DNA of 64,000 nucleotides from Asterias rubens (GCF_902459465.1 NC_047073.1:8557036-8621035); one strand, 5' to 3'; shown: positions 48,101 to 58,655, counted from the first letter of the stretch. The notes: generated by a model from the letters alone, not told the origin. A program made the numbers and translations.

Positions 48101-51100
48101 ATTTGTAATTTCCCAGCCCCCCCCTCCTATTCCCCGCCCCTTCCTATACCTCCTTCCCAACATCAACTTTTCACTTTTATTATTGTATTATTTAGTTCAC
48201 TTTATGCTTAAGCATTTTTTACATGACGCAGTTGACCTGAACATGTGTTATGAGATGTTAATCTAGTATAATTTTGAGTGTTGTGTTTGTTGCATTTCAT
48301 AGTTTACTCCAATTATTTTTTTTTACTCTTTTAAGCAACAAATTTTGAGCTGAAAACGCCAGATATTCCTGACACTGATTACCCAGAATGCATCTTGGAT
48401 AGCGAGCAGAGCAGACTGTGGTACAAGAGAGACACAAAGTTCAAATCGCCAAGAGGTAAAGAGACTAAGGCCGTGTCCGAAACGGCGACTTCGGCTACAG
48501 CTACGGCTAGATCGCGCGCGTCTGCCTATTCTTCAACACTGGTAGACGCGCTGATCTAGACGTAGCTGTAGCCGAAGTCGTCGTTTCGGACACGGCCTTA
48601 GATCCAGTTTCAAGGGATTGCTTACTGTAAGCGAAACAACCACTCTAACATTGTAACAGATTGGCAAAGAAAGTTTCACCTTTTGCTCATGAATTTTTAA
48701 AATTTGCTATGAGAGATTGTGCATCATCACAAAGAGGGACGTTCACTTGAAGGTGAGGGCTACACTTAACCTAATGACCCAAATCAATTGCCACAAGGGG
48801 CTGAAACGGGGTTTCCTTGTCTCAGTCCTTTAAGTTGTCAACCACTGGTGCTCAGAACCAACACTACTCAAAAGAGATACACACATGGTGCTACCGCAAA
48901 CTCACCTAATGCAAAGTTTCAAATCCTACAAACACATTCATATTAATAAAATGTTTTTGTAGTTTTCTTCCATTAAGCTGTGCTTGCTGGAAGTCCAAGC
49001 TCTGTGGCTCAGTTTCTAAATCTGCGATAAGTAAACGTCAAAGACTGATTTTCCTTTCTTGTTATATCCAGGTCACATCATATTTCATCTGATCTCGCCC
49101 CTCGTCTACACCTCTCCAGAGAACCTTGTCCTCTTTGATTTCGTAGCGACCATCTTGGAGCACAATCTATCTGAGATTGGCTACGAGGCGGACACGGCTC
49201 AGCTGAGTTACAGTCTCAAGACGGAGGAGACGGGTCTGGTTGTTAAGATGAGTGGCTTCAATCATAAACTGCCGGTAAGTTTAATAATAATGATACTGAT
49301 AATTGATGTTAATTTGCATCAGGGATAAAGAATATTCATTTTTGGTTTTACCCATATACACTGATGTGTGTTAGCAATGTATACTCTGTACTTTCCAGAG
49401 TTCTGTGAAAAAAGTCACAGGCATATTACTCGGGTGTGATTCGAACCCACAACCATTTGCAATACTAGAGCAGTGTCATACAAACCAAACCATCGAGGCT
49501 GCTGGGTATCTAGAGGCGCTTTATCACACCCCTAGGGGCATATCAAGTCGCTCAGTATTTTTTCCGGCAAGGTTTGTGGAGTTACGTATTCTTTTGATTG
49601 TTGTGATTTAAATGTAATTTTAATTGTTCATGTTTAAAGTAATTTTATTGCTGTTTCCTTTGTACATTTTAATGAGTGTAATAGCTCATATGGGTCTATT
49701 TTATATTGTATTTTCTTGTATTTTTTATTAATATTTTATTGTTCGACGCATTTGAACAAAATTATATTGGAATTTGCGCATTACTTGAATAAATGTATTT
49801 CATTTGAATCACCGTTAATATTGCATGCCCATCTTCTTTTCAGCTCTTATTCGATACGATAGTTGACTACATCGTGAACTTCTCGGTGACTGAAGAATTG
49901 TTTGAAGCAGTGAAGGAATCTATGGTAAAGTCTTATTACAACCATGTCATCAAACCAGGCAAGCTCAACAAGTGAGTACCAAAAGTTTTATTCATTTTAC
50001 TTTTTTTTTGAGTCATGTTCTTTTTCCAACATTCTAAGGAGTCAAATTGTATTTTCAGCACTTGAGCAGCCAATAGCAAGTTTGGGTGAGCGACTAAGGC
50101 TTGACCAGAAACTGTGACAGAGCTCTCGAAAAGACCATAGTCGACCATGCTCCAGAGCATGGATATCTTCAATCTCCCTGTGCTTTATGGTTTCTGGTTA
50201 GTCAAAAGTTGGTCTAGTCAGGTGTAGTCGCCGTCCGAATTTGCTCCAAGCTGCCTCTCTGGACCTATTTTATTGAATTTGTCAACACATCATGTTTCTG
50301 TTTTAACTTAGTTATCTGAAATGTGTTGCAATTGATATGTATGGGATTTGAGGCGGTGCATGGTGAGGTATCAATATATTTTTTGTTTGCAGTAACACCA
50401 TGTACACATGTATCTCTACGTGCCAGGTAAATTTTGTTCTTTAGAGAACTGTCTCGGTAGATATTCTACTACCGTGGAGTAGATTTTGGAATTCGGTAGA
50501 CTTCTCAGCTCTGAAAAGAGCTGTCATGCTTTTTAACTACTACCTCGGCGGAAGGTAGAAAATTGGCCGGGACTACTACTTTAGCTTTTAGTGGAGTGAG
50601 TTCTTAATTGGTCTCAACGTTTTTACTAGCTTGCTCTAATCATAAGTTAATATTTACAACATGTGAATGAAACTCTTATGTGATTCAACTTTGTGTGACA
50701 TTTTAATCCACAACATTGACATGTCGAAATTTTTAACGGTTTTGATTTTGATAATTGTTTCCAAGTGGTCAAATTTATTTAAAAATGGACACAAATATTT
50801 TCCTTGAATTTTGTCAACAGTGATGTGAGGTTATCGATTCTACAGTTGATTAAGTGGACGCCAGTCGACAAACGAGCTGTGGTCAATGAAGTCACTCAAG
50901 ATCTTGTCCTACAGTTTGCTAAAAGATTCAAGAAAGTTTTGTTCATCGAGGGACTCGTTCAGGGAAACTTTATTGCAAAGGTATGTTCTAGTCATGAAGA
51001 ATTACAGTGAATAATTTGTCAATTTCCAATTTATTCATTCATATAATCACCGTCATGTAGCCTTTATAATGGCTCTGCAAAAGAAAAGGTGGTCACACCA

Positions 51101-54100
51101 TGACAAAGGTCTATTACACCTGTTTTAGACAGGGGCTCTAGAGTCGTGCTGATCAAATAGGTTAGGGGTGACTCTAGGTCTACCCAACTAAATTTTGGTT
51201 TCAGACAGGCATACTTAACATAACATTTACATGGTTCGGCTCATGACAAGATCGACGTCTGAAACCAAGGCGCTCCAGAGTCGACTCAGACTGAAACAGT
51301 CGATCTTTTTACTTCTAGCGCAGCCAGCCGCTCCTAACTTATTCACAAGGGAAACTGACTGGGTAAATTTTGAAATGATTTTCTGAAACAAAATGTCGCA
51401 TCCCCTTAAGGTGATCCCCTGGCTGCCACTTCCCAGGTTGTATCGTAATTTGGGTGTGATCCCTGGCTACACGGCAGTTAACGGTTGTATGGCTTCTGAC
51501 TGGCACCCCCGAACAAAGATATTGACAAAATAGGGACACCGCCAATATAGGGCTAGATAGCTCAGTTGGTAGAGCGCCGGCACGTTAATCCGGAGGTCGT
51601 TGGTTCGAATCCCACTCTAGTCAATTCTTTGCTCAACCCCAAAAATCCTAACTATTTCAGACGTCAAACTTTTCATGTACTTAATTCAGAATTTGGTTCG
51701 TGCGACTCTGGAGCACCAGTCTGAAACAGGTGTTACATAAAGAGTAACAGTTTTGCTTGTAAGAAAATAATGGTAGGAACTTAATTGTTTCTTCAACATT
51801 TGTCTCTGTTAAAGGAAGCGATTAGTTTTGAAGAGTCCCTACGTACCAAGTTGAAGTGCACCCCTCTGCCCAAAGTGCAAATGCCCACCACTAGGGTCAT
51901 CCAGTTACCTGCTGGGGCTCAAGTATGCAAGGTCAAAGGTTACAACTTAAATGACGCTAACTCTGTGGTGACCAACTACTACCAGTCAGGGCCGGGTACC
52001 ATCAGGAGGCTGAGTGTGATCGACGTGCTCATCGTAAGTGATTTTTTTTTGACTGCAGGTTTGCCTTGAACTTTTTTTTTAGTGACCAGCTAGAAGAACC
52101 AGTTAGCTTTTTCACTGTTCTTATTTACATTTTGTAAACATAAAAAGAGAGGATCTTTTCCAACACTAAACTAGCCAGCCGGACCACTTGGAGATAATTT
52201 TGACTGGTCCCCAGATGTTGTAACCAGTGTCAAGGGAGAACGCTGATCTAACTCCAGCTCATCTGTCACTTGGTGGATCCATTGAGCAGCCATTGAGTTC
52301 TGTTCTTAAAACCACAGTCCTGTTGGTTTCCATCTTGTCTGTTTGTTTGTCTGTTGTTTTGTACCTTGTCACTCTAAATCTTCTGTATTTGGCATTCAAC
52401 TCGTGTTACTTTGAGGTGTGGCGTAGCTTAGCGGTATAGTCAAACCCGAGCTCTGGTGTTTTCAGCAGCAGAGTTTGGGTTTGAATCCCGTTCATGACAC
52501 TTGTGCCCTTGGGCAAGGCACTGAACCATAATTGCTTCGTTAGCATTTGTATTTTATGACATGAGTCCGAATGAATAATTTGTCAACTTGATCTTTATTC
52601 TTAAACAGACAATGATGGAAGAACCTTGCTTTGATGTCTTGAGAACTCAGGAGCAACTTGGGTAGGTGGCTTTTTTAGATCGTCAGAATTATTTTGTCAT
52701 CTTATGATTGGTTGTGCGGTTTCATTGAAGAAAAAAGTGCGTCAACAACCTCCTAGCTTGACACAATTTCTTAGAGTCCTTAAGGACAAAAAGTAGCTAA
52801 GCACAAGCAAATTATGCTTACCAGAAAAAGGCTACCGACTAGATAGTCTCTAGATTTTTTGTTTAAATCCAGCAGGGCTCTTCTAGCACTTATTTTCCAT
52901 TCTTAAAATTTTCTTCAGGAGTTCAAGTTTTGGTGTATGTCTCTTTTAACAAACATTTTGTTAATGGTCACAGCTGGTCTGTTTTACATTTACTTACCTT
53001 TGCATTTTAAAATATTGAATACTTATATATTTGCTGTCATTTTTCGGTTTGTGATTGTTTGCTAATTTTAACCTGATTTTGATACCTTTCTTCTTAATCC
53101 TTATAATGACTGTTCAATTTGATATTTTTTAATGTTACTCTGTAAGCGCCATGGATCACTGTTTTTATCGATGGATTTTGAGCTGCATAAATTTTTCTTT
53201 TATTGCTATTGATTCCTTTTGATGTTTTATTATTGTTTTTAACTTTTGTAAAAAAAGGTTAATTATTTTGTGTAATTTATTTTGTGTAATACTTTTATTG
53301 TTGTTCTTTTCCAGCGCCTGGAGGCGGATTCTTTCTGCTATTGTTTTTGCACTTTATAAATTTCTCCTTATTATTTATTATTATATTATTGTTTGTAAGA
53401 GGGAAAGACCTAAAAATGTTAATATTTCAGGGTTGAAAAAAAATTGACTAGAGCACGCTTTGAACCTGTGAGCTCCAGATTAGCGTGCCAACGCCATACC
53501 AACTGAGCTATCAAGCCCAATGATGGTGGTCTCCCTATTTTGTGAATAATATCTTTGTCAAATGGGTTCTGACTGGCACCTTAAAAAAAAGATAATGACA
53601 AAAAAGGGAGATACTGACTCTAAAGGAACACGTTGCCTTGGATCGGACGAGTTGGTCTATAAAAAGCGTTTGAAACAGTTTGTTATGAAATGCATAGAAA
53701 GATGTTTTAAAAGTATTTTTATAACAAACGGTTACAGAACGCTTCAAGGCAACGTGTTCCTTTAAGCCTCATATATTCATTGTGATTCATTTTCATGTTT
53801 TATAATTGTTTATATCTGTTTACTCTTGTAATAAGGTTTGCTAACGCTGTAACTGATTTTACTTGCCTTTTAACTTCTGAAAGTGTTTTCCTTGCCTTTG
53901 GCTGGATTATTTGGCTGTTTTTGCTTCATCTTTTGTCTTGATTCTGAATTTCCTAATCATTTTGTACATTGCTTAGAGACCTTTTTGTTTTATGCCCTTC
54001 ATAATTGTTTGCTATTATTATTATTCGCCAACATCAAGGGTGAATAGCTCAGTTGGTAGAGTGCCAGCACGGTAATCCGTACACAGTAGGTTGCAGGTTC

Positions 54101-55958
54101 AAGTCGTACTCTAGTCAATTTGGCTTCGTTTAACCCTAAATTGTTAAAAATTGACCAAAGTTATTTTCCCTTGTTGTTAATTACTTAATATTAATATTTA
54201 TCTTCTTTTGTTTTTAATCCTCGGCGTACAGCTACAGCGTATACCCAACATGTCGCAACAGTTTTGGGATTGTAGGGTTTTCTGTTACCGTAGCAACGCA
54301 AGCGACAAAGTTCAGGTAAGTTGTCATTGGGAAGTATTTTGAAATTGATACCCCCCCCCCCCCCCCCCCAAAAAAAAGGGGTCCCTGTAGTACCCTGTTC
54401 TGAAACTGTCTGGTCTTAGTGTCTTTTTTTTTTTTTTTTTGATGCATGAAAGAATTAGTCCTAACTTGAGTCTTTTTCAAGATTGATCTCTTTTCTACCA
54501 TTACTGAAATCAAAACTGAAAACGTTCCTTTTAATCAATAATTGGCGTGTTGTATACTATGACAACATGGGGCTTATATTTTCTCTTTTTTTTTAATCCA
54601 ATTTGTTTAATGAATTTTATTTGATTTGCTCTTTTTAAACTTTCTCATTCTGCCTGTTTCATGTCAATTGAGACTGACCATTTATGTTTATATCATAGTT
54701 ATTTGACGTTTTTAATTTTCTTAAGTATTCTGAAGTTTTTAAGTATTCTTAATCTGTTTATCTTAAATTTGGGGGTATTTTTCTTAACTTGCTTAAATTC
54801 TTATTTATTGTTATTGGATATTTGTAATATTCTTAAGCATTCCTAATCTGTTTATCTTTAATTGACTGTATTTTTCTTTACTTGCTTAAGTTTTAAATTA
54901 TTGTTATTAGACATTTGTTATTTTCTTAAGCATTCTTAAAATCTGGTTATCTTAAATTGTTTAGTAATTTTCTGAACTTGCTTAAATTTTTAATCACTGT
55001 AACGCCTCAAGACCCTTTTGGGATCAAGGGACGTATATAAAAGCAGTTTTATTATTATTATTATTATTCCTCCACTCCCCCCTCGACAGCGTTTTACACG
55101 TAGAGGAGCGAATTGACACCTTCCTAGAAACCTTCCAGCACAAGATGAGAACGGCGACGACGGAGGAGGAGTTTAAGACCAACATAGACTCTCTGATCAA
55201 CCTGAAGCAATGTGCGGACAACCATCTTGGTGAGGAGGTGGACAGGAACTGGTGGGAGATTCTCAGCCACACCTATGTCTTCGACAGGTTGCAGCGAGAG
55301 GTAAGATTTTTTTTTGAATTTTGAATTTGTTACTTTATTTCTTACATGTAGAACAATACAATATTACGATAATAGAACATTATCATGTGAAGCATTATTA
55401 TAATAACACGTTTGATTGACTTTGTTTGTTGTCGTTTCAGGTGGAGGCCCTCAAGAGTCTGTCTCAGCAAGAGGTTTGTGATTTCTTAGTGGATCACATC
55501 AGGGGTGGAGCTAACTTCCAAAAACTCAGTACTCAGGTATGTCACCTCAACATTCCAATGTCAGGCATGGTATTCCTCTGACTTGATTTCTTTTTTCTCT
55601 CAGAACAGTTAGTAAAATTGTTTTTAAAAGCCTGCACAGCCTTCATAATCCTATACCATGTGTACATAGTCACCATAGTGTGGGTTTGAATCCTGGTCTT
55701 GGCATTTGTGTCCTTGAGCAAGATACTGTATTATAATTGCTTCTCTTCACCCAGGGGTATAAATGGGTACCTGCGAGGGTAGAGGTTGATATTGTGTATG
55801 AAAAAGCCTTCAGAGCGCCACGGCAGCTCAGGGCTGTATACTCCCTGTTGGGAGCTGAGAAAGATTAAACGGATGTTATTGGACCAATGACCAGGGCACT
55901 AATGTAAAGCGCATTGATACGGACATGTAAAATGCGCTATATAAGAATTTGTTATCAC

Positions 55959-55997
<39 letters not shown>

Positions 55998-58597
55998 ATG
56001 TAGGTCAGCCCTTGTACTGAATTCTATTTTCCTACCTTTTTGTGCTTATTTTATATGACACTTTGGGCTTGGAATTTTATCTTTGAGAGGGGCAAGATCA
56101 TCTTCCTTATTATTTGGTTATCAGGCTCCCCTTTTACCCAGCAGGGGGCGACCAGCAGCGGAAGCTCCACAGCAGGAGTGCGTTTTGGTGACCCCAACCA
56201 AAGCCCAACCGACTCAACGAATGGGTTACCGGTTGGTCTGAACAGCATTGTCACTGTGCTCAACCGAACACGCGAAAATGCTCAACCGATGACCAATGTT
56301 TCTGGTTGGGGTCGCAAAAACGCACTCCTGAGCTATGCTGGTTCTCCCTAGCGGCCGTTCGACCTCACCCTTTCTAATATTATAAAAGATTAAACTAGTA
56401 TCTGTTGTTGTTTTGTTTTTATTAAAAACAAATGCAAACCATTTGATTTTTGTTATATAATGTGATCCATCCAGTGATTACACCTATTTTTGTGTGAATT
56501 ATTCATTATTCAAACTATTCAAAGCAATGGGATACTTTTAAGATGATAGCTGGCACCAACTTATTGTTCCTTCTCCATCGTTCTCAGCAACAAGAACAAT
56601 GGAAAAGGACTGGTGAGTGGAATGCCTGCTATTGTCCCCCAAAATCTCCCATTATTGTAGGTTAGTTGATAAATAACAGTTAAAATTTATGCCTAGTATT
56701 TAATGGAGTCTCCCATTATTGTAGGTTAGTAGATATATAACAGTTAAAATTTATGCCTAGTTTTTAATGGAGTCTCCCATTATTGTAGGTTAGTTGATAT
56801 ATAACAGTTATAACTTAGGCCTAGTATTTAATGGAGTCTCCCATTATTGTAGGTTAGTTGATATATAACAGTTATAACTTAGGCCTAGTATTTAATGGAG
56901 TCTCACATTATTGTAGGTTAGTTGATATATAACAGTTATAACTTAGGCCTAGTATTTAATGGAGTCTCACATTATTGTAGGTTAGTTGATATATAATAAC
57001 AGTTAAAATTTATGCCTAGTTTTTAATGGAGTCTCCCATTATTGTAGGTTAGTTGATATATAACAGTTATAACTTAGGCCTAGTATTTAATGGAGTCTCA
57101 CATTATTGTAGGTTAGTTGATATATAACAGTTATAACTTAGGCCTAGTATTTAATGGAGTCTCACATTATTGTAGGTTGGTAGATATATAACAGTTATAA
57201 TTTATGCCTAGTATTTAATGGAGTCTCACATTATTGTAGGTTAGTTGATATATAACAGTTATAACTTAGGCCTAGTATTTAATGGAGTCTCCCATTATTG
57301 TAGGTTAGTTGATATATAACAGTTATAACTTAGGCCTAGTATTTAATGGAGTCTCACATTATTGTAGGTTAGTTGATACATGTATATAACAGTTATAACT
57401 TAGGCCTATTATTTAATGGAGTCTCACATTATTGTAAGTTAGTTGATATATAACAGTTATAACTTAGGCCTAGTATTTAATGGAGTCTTACATTATTGTA
57501 GGTTAGTAGATATATAATAACAGTTAAAATTTATGCCTAGTTTTTAATGGAGTCTCCCATTATTGTAGGTTGGTAGATATACAACAGTTAAAATTTATGC
57601 CTAGTTTTTAATGGAGTCTCCCATTATTGTAGGTTGGTAAATATACAACAGTTATAATTTATGCCTAGTATTTAATGGAGTCTCCCATTATTGTAGGTTG
57701 GTAGATATACAACAGTTATAACTTAGGCCTAGTATTTAATGGAGTCTCACATTATTGTAGGTTAGTAGATATATAATAACAGTTATAATTTATGCCTAGT
57801 ATTTAATGGAGTCTCCCATTATTGTAGGTTGGTAGATATACAACAGTTATAATTTATGCCTAGTTTTTAATGGAGTCTCCCATTATTGTAGGTTGGTAGA
57901 TATACAACAGTTAAAATGTATGCCTAGTTTTTAATGGAGTCTCCCATTATTGTAGGTTGGTAGATATACAACAGTTATAATTTATGCCTAGTTTTTAATG
58001 GAGTCTCCCATTATTGTAGGTTGGTAAATATATTTATATAATCCAGGCCTAACGTTTAAGTTGCTTCTTGTGATTAAAAATGAGTTTATTCAAATCATGG
58101 GAACACTATTATTGTTTGTCTGAAATGTCTCTAGTTATTTATTTACTATTTGCTTTAACACTATAATAACTTTATATGCTTTTGAATTTTTTACCTTTCT
58201 ATGTACTGATATTCTCATATTGAATTATTTTCCCAAAAGAGTATGGATTGAACATATTAAATTGAATTGAATTTCTCTGAGCAAGTGGTTTAGTTGCTAT
58301 CAAGTTACTCAAAAAGTAGAATTTCAGAATAACTTCTCATTTTTTTGTAATCCTGTCCTGTTTGATTACCTTTGACCCTGTAAACAGGTCGTTGGAGTTG
58401 GCAAGCTTGAACAGCATAACCATGACTCGGTAACTACGGCGATAGATGGACACACGGATCAGTCCAATGGAGACAATCCAGGGACAGGTTTGGTATTTCT
58501 ACCCTTGGATGAAGCAGACAGCAAGAAGGTCGTCAACGCAATTGACTCATTCAAATCAGCCTTGTCAGTGTATCCAGTGACAAAAATAACCAGCTGA
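33131..58597 (+). CDS. NRDC: Nardilysin (M16 zinc metalloendopeptidase), complete, 26 coding exons, 1,077 aa
   Basis: Exons: 33131-33174, 37545-37893, 38497-38578, 39244-39344, 39635-39761, 40544-40762, 41413-41470, 41791-41864, 42070-42139, 42770-42847, 43103-43223, 44508-44566, 45246-45300, 46110-46214, 47011-47167, 48013-48063, 48336-48455, 49072-49274, 49844-49971, 50821-50980, 51815-52033, 52609-52661, 54232-54315, 55090-55300, 55441-55536, 58388-58597 (TGA). One open frame, all phases agree. An in-frame TGA lies 15 bp before the ATG. Nardilysin cleaves N-terminal to Arg in dibasic sites and acts as an HB-EGF shedding cofactor. Exon 1 (KSPNDTREYR) plus exon 2 (LLNGLTALLISDL) give the M16 start. 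Residues 38-118 are highly acidic, the insert that separates nardilysin from insulysin. The zinc site is H154-F-L-E157-H158, with E235 as distal ligand (77 residues after H158, the spacing I recall for insulysin). Later blocks such as GYEAD, GFNHKLP, EGLVQGN, MEEPCFDVLRT and HLGEEVDRNW match vertebrate nardilysin. It lacks the long N-terminal extension of human NRDC (1,151 aa). Confidence 0.95.
34742..36237 (+). pseudogene. Decayed DDE transposase of the MULE
   Basis: Transposase-like protein is spread over several frames: 34742-35053, then a frame open at 34963-35598, then 35498-35911, then 35812-36237, implying at least three frameshifts or undetected introns. In the main piece HLDATGSIVRK (near 35115) gives a likely first catalytic Asp and VETDFSWALLQSVLHAF (near 35335) the second. 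A Cys/His cluster MRCPHAEGC follows near 35488. The last piece has NALIENWFGIVKKD (near 36040) with a likely catalytic Glu. The order D, D, C/H cluster, E fits Mutator-like transposases. No intact frame covers all the motifs, so the copy is probably not autonomous. Confidence 0.7.
36405..36900. repeat. Tandem subrepeats at the right end of the MULE
   Basis: A block containing CACACGTAAA, ATCACTCAC, GGTTAACTTGTTGTAGGGTA and CCATGGGCCGGGTCAAGTTG is present at 36405-36640 and again from 36671, offset by about 266 bp. A third, shorter copy (ACACGTAAAGTAATGGCT) starts near 36873 within the terminal inverted repeat. The right end has therefore grown by duplicating subterminal sequence. Confidence 0.75.
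37421..37493. repeat. 73-bp hairpin element just upstream of NRDC exon 2
   Basis: Arms of 27 bp (GGTAGTTGCGATAACGTAAC and on, and the exact reverse complement) flank a short centre with GACGGTGTAGACGCCGTC. AGTTT stands on both sides (37416-37420, 37494-37498), a possible short target duplication. It ends only 51 bp before the exon 2 acceptor at 37544. Confidence 0.75.
37916..38288. mobile_element. Palindromic MITE family B, full copy
   Basis: TTAA at 37916-37919 and 38285-38288, GGGACACGTTGCCTTGGAT and GATCCAAGGCAACGTGTACC ends. It lies directly after NRDC exon 2. Confidence 0.9.
39377..39684 (+). repeat. Tandem duplication (~155 bp x2) of the NRDC exon 5 acceptor and exon start
   Basis: Two adjacent copies begin CAAATCTGGACATAACATTG (39377 and 39531) and run through the intron end, the AG acceptor and about 50 bases of exon 5 (TTTATCTTTGAGGTACATCA). 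Only the second copy continues into the full exon with a GTAAGC donor. The first copy's exon part (39480-39530) lacks a donor and runs into TAA in the exon 5 frame, so it is a pseudo-exon. Confidence 0.85.
39785..39985. repeat. tRNA-derived SINE, partial
   Basis: GTGTCCTTGAGCAAGATGCT, GGGTATAAATGGATCC, AGCGCCATAGCAGCCCAG, TACTCCCCAGGGAGCTGA matches the copies at 44715-45180 and 55670-55996. Confidence 0.7.
39994..40383. mobile_element. Palindromic MITE family B, full copy
   Basis: TTAA at 39994-39997 and 40380-40383. The centre is a long perfect palindrome around GGTCGGCCATTTATGGGAGT. It lies in NRDC intron 5. Confidence 0.9.
42859..43040. repeat. MITE family A left fragment joined to a SINE fragment
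   Basis: TTAAAGACACTGGACACTAT at 42859 runs to ATAAAACATTCTC near 42964, then changes to ACTCTGCTGATAAAAAACAC and GCTCTTAACCGCTTAGCCAC, which belongs to the SINE seen at 63592. Confidence 0.7.
43423..43539 (+). pseudogene. Possible retroelement C-terminal coding relic
   Basis: A short frame reads EELRRAAIKRHQVMGATQG, VRPNYNLRTRRPRTQVYAE, stop, followed directly by a (TGA)n run. The basic tail ending beside a trinucleotide run resembles the end of a non-LTR element. I do not recognise the family. Confidence 0.35.
43752..44139. repeat. MITE family A, full copy
   Basis: TTAA at 43752-43755 and 44136-44139, AGACACTGGACACGATTGG and AGTGTCCACTGCT ends, NRDC intron 11. Confidence 0.9.
44332..44461. 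mobile_element. Palindromic MITE (AGGCCGTG ends), copy 1
   Basis: GAGGCCGTGTTTGAAACGGC at the left and CCGTTTTGGACACGGCCT at the right, with GACGCGCTGATCTAGCCGTA inside. The same element is at 48472-48600. Confidence 0.8.
44715..45180. repeat. tRNA-derived SINE with (ATT)n tail, interrupted by a MITE
   Basis: GAGCAGGATGCTTTACTCTA, GGGTAAATGGGTACCTGCGA, GAAGCTGAGAAAGATTAAAG continues after the MITE at 44927-45094 with GGCACTTATGTAAAGCGCAC and ends in ATT repeats. Confidence 0.8.
44927..45094. mobile_element. Palindromic MITE (GTCGATTTCAC ends), copy 2, inside a SINE
   Basis: CCGTCGATTTCACCAAACTC at the left, TTTCATGAAATCGGCTG at the right. CAG on both sides (44924-44926, 45095-45097). It splits the SINE at 44715-45180. 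Confidence 0.85.
45598..45959. mobile_element. Palindromic MITE family C, copy 2
   Basis: TTAA at 45598-45601 and 45956-45959, AGGGTCTGTGTAACTTTTG and CAAATCCT ends, same inverted GAAAGCTTCCC / GGGAAGCTTTCC core as 5474-5907. Confidence 0.85.
46266..46634. mobile_element. Palindromic MITE family B, full copy
   Basis: TTAA at 46266-46269 and 46631-46634, GGAACACGATGCCTTGGGTC and CGATCCCAGGCAACGTGTTC ends, NRDC intron 14. Confidence 0.9.
47347..47597. repeat. MITE family A, deleted copy
   Basis: ATTGGTAATTACTCAAAATA at the left, GGTGTCAAGTGCCTTTAA at the right; centre deleted. Confidence 0.8.
48472..48600. mobile_element. Palindromic MITE (AGGCCGTG ends), copy 2
   Basis: AAGGCCGTGTCCGAAACGGC at the left, GTCGTTTCGGACACGGCCTT at the right; arms of ~45 bp. 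It lies 16 bp after the end of NRDC exon 17. Confidence 0.85.
51340..51645 (+). mobile_element. SINE-like insert with tRNA-like region and 8-bp target duplication
   Basis: TCCTAACT stands on both sides (51332-51339, 51646-51653), and removing the insert restores the family G sequence seen uninterrupted at 26085. The insert contains CACAAGGGAAACTGACTGGG (also near 1141) and ends with the tRNA-like region at 51551-51623. Confidence 0.8.
51551..51623 (+). repeat. tRNA-like sequence (Asn-type anticodon position) within a SINE
   Basis: GGCTAGATAGCTCAGTTGGT, AGAGC and GGTTCGAATCC give A- and B-box internal promoters. The acceptor stem GGCTAGA pairs with TCTAGTC. The anticodon arm would present GTT but has a closing mismatch, and the T stem also has one. 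Diverged relatives at 53445-53518 (-), 54038-54117 (+) and 62651-62713 (+) show that it is a dispersed repeat rather than a functional tRNA gene. Confidence 0.7.
53445..53518 (-). repeat. tRNA-like SINE head
   Basis: Minus strand GGGCTTGATAGCTCAGTTGG, then a B-box-like GGTTCAAAGC and CTCTAGTCA. Flanking CTCCCTATTTTGTGAATAAT matches the region beside other copies. Confidence 0.65.
53621..53765. repeat. MITE family B, internally deleted 145-bp copy
   Basis: Both ends are kept (AAAGGAACACGTTGCCTTGG; AAGGCAACGTGTTCCTTTAA) but the whole central palindrome is gone. Confidence 0.85.
54038..54117 (+). repeat. tRNA-like SINE head
   Basis: GGGTGAATAGCTCAGTTGGT, AGAGTGCC, then GGTTCAAGTC and TACTCTAGTCA; about 7 bases longer than a tRNA. 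Confidence 0.65.
55670..55996 (+). repeat. tRNA-derived SINE with (ATT)n tail, full copy
   Basis: B-box-like GGGTTTGAATCCTGG, then TGTGTCCTTGAGCAAGATAC, GGGTATAAATGGGTACCTGC, GCCACGGCAGCTCAGGGCTG, AAAGCGCATTGATACGGAC and a long ATT run. Related to SINEs known from echinoderms. Confidence 0.85.
56125..56365. repeat. Imperfect palindromic element in NRDC intron 25
   Basis: GCAGGAGTGCGTTTTGGTGA with CCCCAACC near 56175 is matched by the inverted GGTTGGGGTCGCAAAAACGC with ACTCCTG near 56305. It is bordered by CAGCAGGGGGCGACC and CCCTAGCGGCCGTTCG. The GC-rich open frame across it comes from this element and is not a gene. Confidence 0.6.
56645..58055. repeat. 64-bp minisatellite, about 21 units, NRDC last intron
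   Basis: Units start TAATGGAGTCTCCCATTATT at 56701, 56765, 56829, 56893, 56957, 57024, 57088, 57152, 57216, 57280, 57344, 57414, 57478, 57545, 57609, 57673, 57737, 57804, 57868, 57932 and 57996, with partial units at both ends. Period is 64 bp, with three 67-bp units (extra TAA) and one 70-bp unit. Two variants occur: AACTTAGGCCTAGTATTT and AATTTATGCCTAGTTTTT, the second mostly toward the two ends. Confidence 0.95.
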
Positions 58598-58655
58598 TTC
58601 TGATTTATTCCAGTGCTTTGCTATGAAAGGTATAAATGGTGCTCTCATTACCCTT

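Larger units (their letters stand above)
51114..51736. mobile_element. MITE family G, copy 2, carrying a nested SINE
   Basis: TTACACCTGTTTTAGACAGG at the left and CAGTCTGAAACAGGTGTTAC at the right are inverted; a tRNA-containing insert at 51340-51645 interrupts it. Confidence 0.8.

Noticed and set aside
51551..51623. A functional tRNA-Asn gene
   Set aside because: Internal promoters and acceptor pairing are good, but the anticodon and T stems have mismatches. The sequence lies inside an insert with its own target duplication and has several diverged relatives in the window.
56040..56351. 103-codon plus-strand open frame in NRDC intron 25
   Set aside because: It is produced by a GC-rich palindromic repeat, with no splice context and no recognisable domain.
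56645..58055. CRISPR-like array
   Set aside because: Units are contiguous with no unique spacers and lie in an animal intron; it is a minisatellite.
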